Assembly: GCA_030616165.1 (NCBI GenBank)
Contig: JAUWXV010000013.1
Location: forward strand, 1-31,199
Direction: 5' to 3'
Source: a bacterium
GTDB taxonomy: Bacteria > SM23-31 > JAUVVT01
Length of the DNA stretch: 31,199 bases
Below, piece by piece: positions 24,749 to 31,199 of this stretch. Position numbers and translations under genes: made by a program. The notes beneath the pieces are model-generated. The model was not told the origin of the DNA. It saw nothing but the letters and a program-made list of their open reading frames with translations, and ran no database searches. Numbering within the stretch: the first letter of the stretch is position 1; each line of letters starts with the position of its first letter.

Positions 24749-26098
24749 TTACGTTAATTTATCTCTGTTCTCGTATATTTTCAATATAGCATCTGCTATG
24801 TCATCCATATCACTTTTTGTTCCGAGCAAAAGTCTTTGACTGAAACAGGCCGCTTCTTCACATAGTTGGTCATTATCAGGACATTGATTCTGTGCACTGT
24901 ATTTATCTATATTCAGTTTATCCTTTGGATAAATTTTCTTAAAATTCTTTGAATTGAAAGCGTCTTCAAGGTAGCTCATTTTATTAAGTGGAGTATATCC
25001 TCCTGAACAGGGAATTCCTTCAGCATTTAGTGCAGATAGAAATTTTCTTCGTGAAAGACCGTTAAAGTTCTCTTTTTTATACCTGAATGGATATAGATGA
25101 TATGCAGCTCTGGTCACTCCTTCATATAATTTATGTGGGATAATTCCGGGAATATCTTTAATTCTCGATGTCAAATAATTTGAGTTTTCATTGCGCCTAT
25201 CGGTCTGTTCTTCAAGACGTTTCATCTGTGTAATTAATATAGCAGCCTGGTATTCTGCCATTCTTTGTTTAGTCCCTAAGATGACATATCCCCTGCCTTT
25301 TACACTTCTATATGGTCTTCCAAAGTTGTGGTAAGAGTATGCTCTGTCCATTATTTCCTCATCATCTCCAATAACTGCACCACCTTCACCACATGGGAGA
25401 TTTTTACTGGTCTGGAAACTGAAACAGCCAAGGTCTCCAAATGTTCCCACCTTTTTATTTCTCAATTCCGCAAGCCATGCCTGACAGGCATCTTCTATTA
25501 CTAAAAGGTTATGCTTCTTTGCAATATCATTAATTTTATACATGTTTGCAGGTAGTCCATAAATATGAACAGGGAGGATTGCTTTTGTGTTTTCTGTAAT
25601 TTTTTCTTCTATTTTATCTGGATTTACCTGAAATGTTTCAGGGTCTGTATCAACAAAAACAGGCATTGCGCCGGAAAGGAGAATCACATCCACTGTTGCA
25701 ATAAATGTGTACGGTGGAACAAGAACCTCATCTCCTGCGCCTATTCCAAGTGTGTGGAGAGAAACAAGGAGAGCATTGGTACCATTTGTAGTGGCAAGAC
25801 AGCGCTTCGCGCCTATTAATTCAGCATACTTTTTTTCGAATTCTGAAACCACTTTAGCCCTTGACCATATTCCGCTGCGGAGTACAGATAGAACCAATTC
25901 TTCGTCTGTTGTTTTATCCCATATAGGCCATGCAGGAAAGGATTTAGTTCTAACAGGCTGACCTCCAAGAATAGCAAGGGCACTGGCTCTTTTATTAATG
26001 GTTCCGAACGAAGGATGTCCCCATGAGGCAACAGCAGCCACAGAGCCTATTGACGCCGAAGTTAAAAATTGACGTCTCGTTATCCTATTTTTTCTCAT
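24749..26098 (-). CDS. DegT/DnrJ/EryC1 family PLP aminotransferase with twin-arginine signal, 449 aa
   Basis: The N-terminus MRKNRITRRQFLTSASIGSV is a clear Tat signal (RRQFL), cleaved perhaps near residue 32. The rest is a full sugar-aminotransferase fold: ATTNGTNALLVSLHTLGIGAGDEVLVPPYTF (PLP phosphate and ring region), VIEDACQA with Asp203 contacting the PLP pyridine, and SFQTSKNLPCGEGG with Lys232 as the Schiff-base lysine. The C-terminal half has the family's HLYPFRY and a G(I)PCSGGYTPL substrate segment. These enzymes usually make amino sugars on nucleotide sugars in the cytoplasm; a Tat signal implies it folds with PLP and works outside. ATG at 26098 has AAGGGG upstream. Function outside is unknown. 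Confidence 0.9.
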   Translation of the reverse strand: MRKNRITRRQFLTSASIGSVAAVASWGHPSFGTINKRASALAILGGQPVRTKSFPAWPIWDKTTDEELVLSVLRSGIWSRAKVVSEFEKKYAELIGAKRCLATTNGTNALLVSLHTLGIGAGDEVLVPPYTFIATVDVILLSGAMPVFVDTDPETFQVNPDKIEEKITENTKAILPVHIYGLPANMYKINDIAKKHNLLVIEDACQAWLAELRNKKVGTFGDLGCFSFQTSKNLPCGEGGAVIGDDEEIMDRAYSYHNFGRPYRSVKGRGYVILGTKQRMAEYQAAILITQMKRLEEQTDRRNENSNYLTSRIKDIPGIIPHKLYEGVTRAAYHLYPFRYKKENFNGLSRRKFLSALNAEGIPCSGGYTPLNKMSYLEDAFNSKNFKKIYPKDKLNIDKYSAQNQCPDNDQLCEEAACFSQRLLLGTKSDMDDIADAILKIYENRDKLT

Positions 26099-26619
26099 TT
26101 TTTTATCCCCTTAATTTGATTTATTTGAAAAGAAAATAACAAAATACTTTATTAAAAATTTTTTTACTTAACTTTTTTAAAAAGTGGAAAGTTTGAAAAT
26201 TTTACGAATCTTTATCATTAAAATATAATTTTTTATTAATCTTAAGTCAAGGAAATTTTAAAAAATATCTCTATTTTTTTAAATGATTTCTATTGATATT
26301 TTAATTGCTTTTTACTTGACAAATTGTACTTATAATTTTAGATTTACTAAAAAATTGTGGAGAGATGATTATTATAATATTACAAAAAGATAAAAAAAAG
26401 AGTTCCTTATACCAGAGGTGAAAAAGAATCAAGAGAGATATCTATTCAAATGGTCGAATGTATGGATAGAGGAATAGGGAAAATTCTCCAAAAGTAAAGA
26501 CGCATGGTAATTTATCTTTATAATAATTTTTTATATATCTGTTCGTTTACTTTATAGGGGTAATTCACAAATTGCCTCTACTGAGTAATTTTTATTATGT
26601 TCATTATTATTTAAGTTCT
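26099..26619. other. Intergenic region with sulfatase-like fragment
   Basis: 521 bp of very AT-rich DNA. Only the short frame at 26414-26497 is worth noting. It lies between two minus-strand genes and should carry the promoter of the aminotransferase gene. Confidence 0.45.
26414..26497 (+). pseudogene. Possible sulfatase remnant
   Basis: The frame reads RGEKESREISIQMVECMDRG then IGKILQK and stops. It resembles the YAAMVESMDRGIGRIL helix of S1 sulfatases. About 28 residues are readable in frame, with no start and no other sulfatase motifs nearby. The match is by memory of the family and could be chance. Confidence 0.4.
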
Positions 26620-29600
26620 CTAATCTGCCGGGATCCACTTGACTGCATCGGCTATTACTACACCGTCGCCGCATTTGTCGGAGAGTCTAATTTCGGCTAT
26701 CTCGCCTTTTTTATATTCATATTCACCGAGGTGATGCCATCCATCCATATCCCTTGATGTTTTTATATCGATACTGCTTTCGCCGGCACTGTGTACAATC
26801 GTGATGTAAAAAATACTTCCTATACTTTCTCCCACCATTGATAAATTTCGGGTGTAATTATTGATAAAGATATATGCTTCATAAATGCCATCTTCGGGGA
26901 TTAGAGTCTTCCATGATGCATAAGACTTTCCTTTGCCTTTATTTTTTGATAGGAGGGTGTTTCTATATTTACCGTAAGATTGGTAATGATTTAATCTTGT
27001 CCAGTTATTAAGACGGGAAATTAATAAGTCTGTAAATCCGCTGAATTCTTCTTTGATGTTTGATTCGGTTTCATTTCTTCCGAAAATCCTGGCTCTCTCT
27101 TTTTTCACGCTGACAATAGAAAAACCTTCATCCTGGTCATCAACAATAATTTCGTTTGATTCTTCAGGAATAACAGTCTTAATTTCTTCAAATGGAACAG
27201 CATTTACAGGTTTTTCCGGCAAAGTATAAATGAATCTCGGGTTTGTCCAGTTTTTTGCAAATATCGGGTCTATCTCGACATTTACCGGTTTGTCTGGAAC
27301 AACGACTCCAATCTCTTTTTCTTCGTTTGATTCAAAAGGGACATCTCTATATATGTCATCTTTTTCAGTTTTAAAGTGAACTTTGACATTTCCATGACCC
27401 TCTTCCCAGTTTCTAATACTTACCTTCATCTGATATCGTGGTTCGAGCCCTTTTGTAACCAAAGGATAACTTTCTGCTTTTGTGATGGTATAACCCGGGA
27501 GTTGAGGAGTATTGAACCACTGGTAAAAAAATGGGTCGAGGTCTTTTCCTGAGATTTCTTCGGTGGTGTTTTTGAAATCTTCAAAGGAGAAATTTTTGTA
27601 TTTATATTTTTCGAGAAATTTTCTAATTGTTTCTTTATATTTTTCTTCACCAATTTCCTGGGACAGAGATTTGATAATCGCATAAATTTTTAACTCGATG
27701 AGACGATTATAAATTTTTCCGTCTTCTTCAGGAGAAAATTCGGTGAACGGTTTTGATTCAATGGTATCGAAGATAAGTGCTTTATAGGGAATATCGCGCA
27801 TGCCCAGACCTGCTCCGAGAAAGGAAGCGTGTTGTCTGTCAATGCCTTTTCTCATTAAGCCAGATAACCAGTCTTTACTACCTGTCTGAAATCCCCACAA
27901 CTGGGTTACAATGTTTAAAAAATCTGCTGCCCAATCTCCATTCGAACTTGACATTGCCCCGAATTTTCCGCTTCCAGCGAGGTTTCCTGCAAGGTAATTC
28001 AGTAGAAAGAATTTTTTTCTTTCAGAAGCATTGAACTCGTTTCCTGTTCTTTTTGCATTTCTCTGTTCGTTGTTAAACCGCTGGACATAATAAACAGTAT
28101 AAAGATTGATGTTATTTTCGGTAATCATAACAAAACCCGGCTGAACCATCGGATTAAAATCTTCGTATGTTTCAAAGTAAGTTTTAAAATCGAGAGGAAC
28201 TTCGACCATAGAAAATGAAGTATAAGGATATTTTAACGTGGTTTCTGTTTCTATCCAATCTTTAAGTTCTTTAATTGTTTCATCAATAAAATTGCTTGTA
28301 TCTGCAAAAAATTCGGCATGTCGTCTGTGATGTGGAGTATAATATGCATAAAAATCTATACTGTCAACGCGTGTATGTTTTACTATGTATTCACCAGCAT
28401 TTATTGAATACTGTGGGACAGGGATATCGGTTTTGTAATTATAAATTACTTTATTGTCTTCATTTGAAGTATTAATAAGTGAGCCCTGAGTTATGACTCT
28501 GTATTTTTCAGGAACAGTAACGGAAATATCAGCAGTGGAAAAATTTGTGGGTTTTAATATTCGAACATTTTTCCTGTAGTCGGCACCGGAGACAGGATAC
28601 CATCTCGATTCAGGGATAAGAATTATACTTCCTATGCCAATCAAAGAAGTGCACTCCCCGACGTTCCATCTTAATTGTGGAATTTTTACACCAGCAAATT
28701 CAGCAATTGTATTCTCTTCTTTTTCTTCAAGAAGGTAAAAACTGTGTTCATTTATTGAGCCTTCATAAGATATTTTTATCATTTTTGGATAAGCATTTTT
28801 CACATCAAGAGCAAGGATTGAGTATTCTCGGTTGTATTGAATATTATTCTCATTTTCATCTGTGAGTTTGGTTATCTTTAAACCGGAATTTAGAACGAAG
28901 ATTAATTTTTCAGGGTATTTTTCTTCCGTGTAGAAGATATTCATTTTTATATCTGCTTTCATTTTTTGTTTTGATGGGAAGAGAGAAATATCCATATCAT
29001 AATGAGTAACGTTTACAGGGGGAAATTCTGAATATTTATCGTGCACTTGTAAAGTATTTAGTCTTATGTGCTCATTTTTAGAATTGTTATTGATTATGGC
29101 AATAAAAAGAAAAAGTGGAATTAATGCTGTAACAATTGAAATAATAAGCATCTTAATGCGCAAAGATTTAATTCCGGCAAGTCGGAATGGAAATATTGCA
29201 GACAGAAATAATAAAGATAAGCCGAGGAATATATATGCAATTCTCTGCATTATTTCGCAGGTTATGTTTCCATAGCCTATAATGTCAGATAGGTTTAGTG
29301 GAAGTGTAATTGCAGCAAAGTCGAAAAGTCTAAAAGCTTTGTCATTAATAATAAATATTGAAAGAAATGAAATTCCCACAACTGCTAAAAATACCAGAAA
29401 GCGATTTTTAAGCATGAAATTTAAGGCATAAACAAGACCGGTAAGAAAGATTATCATGGGTAAACAGATTAGGATAAATGAGGTAATGTATGGATAAATC
29501 TTGAATGCCCTGACTGCTAAGGTAATCTGAAGAATCGAAGAGACCAACAATACAATCAAACAAATAGTAATTAATGCTAAATTTGAGCCGATAAATTTTC

Positions 29601-29916
29601 CGATAATGTACTTTATGTTTGAAATCGGTTTAGAGTAAATTACTTCGTTTACTCTAATTTTTTTATCGTCGATGAGGAAATTTCCGAATATAAATGGTAT
29701 AATGAATGCGGAAATAAATGAAAACAAATAGCAGGATAAGTAAGGAGAAAAACCATAAAGTGATGTAATCAACGGGCTTTGGCCATTTTTATTAAAAGTG
29801 GCAATTCCAAAGTTAACTATCCCGATTATTAAGACATAAATTAAGGTCACTAATTTAAAGCGTGTAGTGCGCCTTAATAGTAAAAATTCATATTTTGCTA
29901 TTTCTAAAATTTTCAT
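26620..29916 (-). CDS. ABC-2 permease / inactive M1-peptidase-like / golvesin-like fusion, 1098 aa
   Basis: Residues 1-280 form an ABC-2 type permease: about seven membrane segments (21-40, 57-80, 105-133, 143-165, 172-190, 222-241, 254-275). Residues 290-800 resemble aminopeptidase N-like M1 proteins, with the N-terminal beta sandwich (VTHYDMDISLFPSKQKMKAD) and the alpha-helical catalytic region, but no HEXXH zinc motif, so it is probably non-catalytic. The last 170 residues match a golvesin/xanthan-lyase CBM-like domain: SYASWKTLIPEDGIYEAYIF and WHHLGEYEYKKGEIAEIRLSD with GDGVVIADAVKW. Such M1-ABC2 fusions exist in Bacteroidota and neighbours; the C-terminal domain is a less usual addition. 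The cognate ATPase is not in the window. The gene has AT-rich composition. Start codon and RBS at 29916 are weak. Confidence 0.85.
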   Translation of the reverse strand: MKILEIAKYEFLLLRRTTRFKLVTLIYVLIIGIVNFGIATFNKNGQSPLITSLYGFSPYLSCYLFSFISAFIIPFIFGNFLIDDKKIRVNEVIYSKPISNIKYIIGKFIGSNLALITICLIVLLVSSILQITLAVRAFKIYPYITSFILICLPMIIFLTGLVYALNFMLKNRFLVFLAVVGISFLSIFIINDKAFRLFDFAAITLPLNLSDIIGYGNITCEIMQRIAYIFLGLSLLFLSAIFPFRLAGIKSLRIKMLIISIVTALIPLFLFIAIINNNSKNEHIRLNTLQVHDKYSEFPPVNVTHYDMDISLFPSKQKMKADIKMNIFYTEEKYPEKLIFVLNSGLKITKLTDENENNIQYNREYSILALDVKNAYPKMIKISYEGSINEHSFYLLEEKEENTIAEFAGVKIPQLRWNVGECTSLIGIGSIILIPESRWYPVSGADYRKNVRILKPTNFSTADISVTVPEKYRVITQGSLINTSNEDNKVIYNYKTDIPVPQYSINAGEYIVKHTRVDSIDFYAYYTPHHRRHAEFFADTSNFIDETIKELKDWIETETTLKYPYTSFSMVEVPLDFKTYFETYEDFNPMVQPGFVMITENNINLYTVYYVQRFNNEQRNAKRTGNEFNASERKKFFLLNYLAGNLAGSGKFGAMSSSNGDWAADFLNIVTQLWGFQTGSKDWLSGLMRKGIDRQHASFLGAGLGMRDIPYKALIFDTIESKPFTEFSPEEDGKIYNRLIELKIYAIIKSLSQEIGEEKYKETIRKFLEKYKYKNFSFEDFKNTTEEISGKDLDPFFYQWFNTPQLPGYTITKAESYPLVTKGLEPRYQMKVSIRNWEEGHGNVKVHFKTEKDDIYRDVPFESNEEKEIGVVVPDKPVNVEIDPIFAKNWTNPRFIYTLPEKPVNAVPFEEIKTVIPEESNEIIVDDQDEGFSIVSVKKERARIFGRNETESNIKEEFSGFTDLLISRLNNWTRLNHYQSYGKYRNTLLSKNKGKGKSYASWKTLIPEDGIYEAYIFINNYTRNLSMVGESIGSIFYITIVHSAGESSIDIKTSRDMDGWHHLGEYEYKKGEIAEIRLSDKCGDGVVIADAVKWIPAD

Positions 29917-30142
29917 ACGCTTATATTTTAATTTTACGGTATAGTTAATGGTTTATTAAATTCTAATATTCAAAATTTTTTATGAACAAATTATAAAAAA
30001 CTTCAACTCATTAATAAGACTATTTTTCTGTGATAAATCTTTCAAAGATATCAGTTAAATTTATTTAATAACACATTTGTAGAATTTAAAATTTGGGTCT
30101 TTCTGATTTTTTATGACAATTACCTGAAAATTAATATGGCAT

Positions 30143-30181
30143 AAAAAAAAGTCAGGTATATAACTTCCTCAAAAACCTGAC
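30143..30181 (-). terminator. Terminator for the DUF1080 gene
   Basis: On the minus strand GTCAGGT (30181-30175) and ACCTGAC (30157-30151) form a stem and eight T residues follow (30150-30143). It lies about 250 nt after the stop of the DUF1080 gene. Confidence 0.6.
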
Positions 30182-30208
30182 ATACTATTCTATATTTTTG
30201 TATTGTAG

Positions 30209-30229
30209 GGACAGAACATTGTTCTGTCC
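30209..30229. repeat. 21-nt palindrome GGACAGAACA-N-TGTTCTGTCC, copy 2
   Basis: Perfect arms, same as 6040-6060, preceded by GTA and followed by an AT-rich stretch. Confidence 0.8.
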
Positions 30230-30429
30230 TTATGTTAAATACATTTTTTTAAATAGTTTAACGGAAAATCGTTGATACTACTTTAGCAACAGATGTCTTT
30301 TATTATTAAAAATTTACCTTATCACTTTTGTATTTATAATTGTTAAACACGGAAATCTATAACATTCCCATTTTACAGGAAATACAAGTGTTCCAAATAA
30401 CATATCAATTTTCGTTGGGCATCAATAAA

Positions 30430-31134
30430 TTACAATTCTTTTATTTTTATACTGCGATACCAGACAGGACTTCCATGGTCTTGAAAACCTATCTGTCCTT
30501 CCCGTGCGAAATCTTTTAAAGCTGTTTTAAACTTGTTTTTCGTTCCATCTGGATTTTTATTGGACTCAGTCCAATTATTTAGGTCCATATTAATAATAAG
30601 TTGATTGTTCAATACTATAGTAATCAAATTATCCTTGCATATTAAAACAACATTGTTCCATTCACCTGCCGGTTTTGTTGCATTTACTCTTGGAGTCAGA
30701 CAATCGTAAAGAGAGCCACAATCATGTGTCCCGATATTTTTTTTGCCGAATGAATCTGATACTTGCATCTCGAAACCGGTTTGGACAGGGTCGTTTGTAT
30801 CGTATGTTCTTAAGAAGATACCACTGTTGCATTTTGGACTTATCTTGAACTCACAGTCAAGAATAAAGTCCCCGTATCGTTCTTTTGTCCATAAGTAACC
30901 ACCTTTAACACGTGATATTGTACCATTCTCAATCCTCCATGAGCCCTCTCTTCGCATTTCCCAGCCGTCGAGTGTTTTTCCGTCAAAGAGAAGCTTCCAC
31001 CCCTCCTTGATTTCTTGCTCCGTAAGTGTATTGATATTAGTAGAAATATTGCCTTTTTGACCACGTGCTTGAAAAATCAAAGTCGAAAAAATAATTATAA
31101 ATATAAAACTATAAAAGATTAGTTTTTTGTTCAT
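30430..31134 (-). CDS. DUF1080 (3-keto-disaccharide hydrolase-like) exported protein, 234 aa
   Basis: A signal peptide (1-26, ending QARGQ) is followed by a concanavalin-like DUF1080 domain: GWKLLFDGKTLDGWEMRREG (45-64), a CNSGIFLRTYD strand, PAGEWNNVVLIC and the C-terminal GQIGFQDHGSPVWYRSIKI. DUF1080 proteins are found widely in glycan-degrading FCB and planctomycete genomes. Some are described as 3-keto-glycoside hydrolases, and FAD oxidoreductases making keto sugars are often nearby; here one lies 13 kb away, so the link is only suggestive. Start at 31134 has an AGGAGATAAAA site. Length fits the family. Confidence 0.9.
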   Translation of the reverse strand: MNKKLIFYSFIFIIIFSTLIFQARGQKGNISTNINTLTEQEIKEGWKLLFDGKTLDGWEMRREGSWRIENGTISRVKGGYLWTKERYGDFILDCEFKISPKCNSGIFLRTYDTNDPVQTGFEMQVSDSFGKKNIGTHDCGSLYDCLTPRVNATKPAGEWNNVVLICKDNLITIVLNNQLIINMDLNNWTESNKNPDGTKNKFKTALKDFAREGQIGFQDHGSPVWYRSIKIKEL

Positions 31135-31199
31135 TTTTTATCTCCTATGTTATTAGTTAAAAAGTTAAGCTGTGTTTTTATTTAAATTCTCTTTCTCTG

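Larger units (their letters stand above)
29917..30429. other. Intergenic region with terminator and palindrome
   Basis: 513 bp without a gene. It holds a minus-strand terminator (30143-30181) and the GGACAGAACA palindrome (30209-30229). Confidence 0.55.

Noticed and set aside
30413-30420. GTTGGGC as an integron core
   Set aside because: It matches GTTRRRY by chance expectation for a 7-nt degenerate motif and has no hairpin partner.

Overview
This is an AT-rich bacterial window with long non-coding stretches, probably from an uncultured FCB-group bacterium (Calditrichota/KSB1/Ignavibacteria-like). The main taxonomic clue is the protein at 8436-9656, which ends in a type A type IX secretion sorting domain of the NYPNPFNPET kind. 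Exported enzymes of the GH29, GH2, sulfatase, heparinase-like and DUF1080 families also fit that group. The phylum is an inference; no rRNA or marker gene is present.

Region 1 (1 to about 6.4 kb) is an accessory, repeat-rich area. It reads as a decayed integron-type array without an integrase. Two 199-bp copies of a leader (242-440 and 3447-3645) each end exactly 8 nt before a GTTRRRY-like core (GTTAGAC at 449, GTTATAC at 3654). The second leader is followed by a trypsin-like protease gene and an intact attC-like hairpin (5127-5257). Between the leaders lie a small conserved-hypothetical gene, a wrecked REP-type tyrosine transposase with 26-bp inverted ends, and a DUF3795 gene with core boxes at both ends. 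Phrase-like intergenic repeats fill the rest, some ending in good sigma70-like promoters. A further cassette-like unit, a methyltransferase gene plus attC, sits alone at 23.9-24.7 kb.

Region 2 (6.4-20.6 kb) is a glycan-degradation cluster: alpha-L-fucosidase (minus), a T9SS cargo protein (plus), a heparinase II/III-like lyase (minus), tagaturonate epimerase uxaE (plus), a frameshifted sulfatase (plus), an FAD-dependent oxidoreductase (plus) and a GH2 glycosidase (plus). Together they suggest periplasmic or surface breakdown of a fucose-, sulfate- and uronate-containing polysaccharide, with uronate entering the tagaturonate/fructuronate route. A degenerate second copy of the 3' end of uxaE lies between the oxidoreductase and GH2 genes, so the sulfatase-oxidoreductase block is bracketed by uxaE 3' sequences.

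Region 3 (20.6-31.2 kb) is more mixed: a class I glutamine amidotransferase-like protein, an exported PHP-domain phosphoesterase flanked by short direct repeats, the methyltransferase cassette, a DegT-family PLP aminotransferase with a twin-arginine signal, a 1098-residue fusion of an ABC-2 permease, a peptidase-M1-like domain without HEXXH and a golvesin-like domain, and an exported DUF1080 protein. No tRNA, rRNA or CRISPR array was seen.
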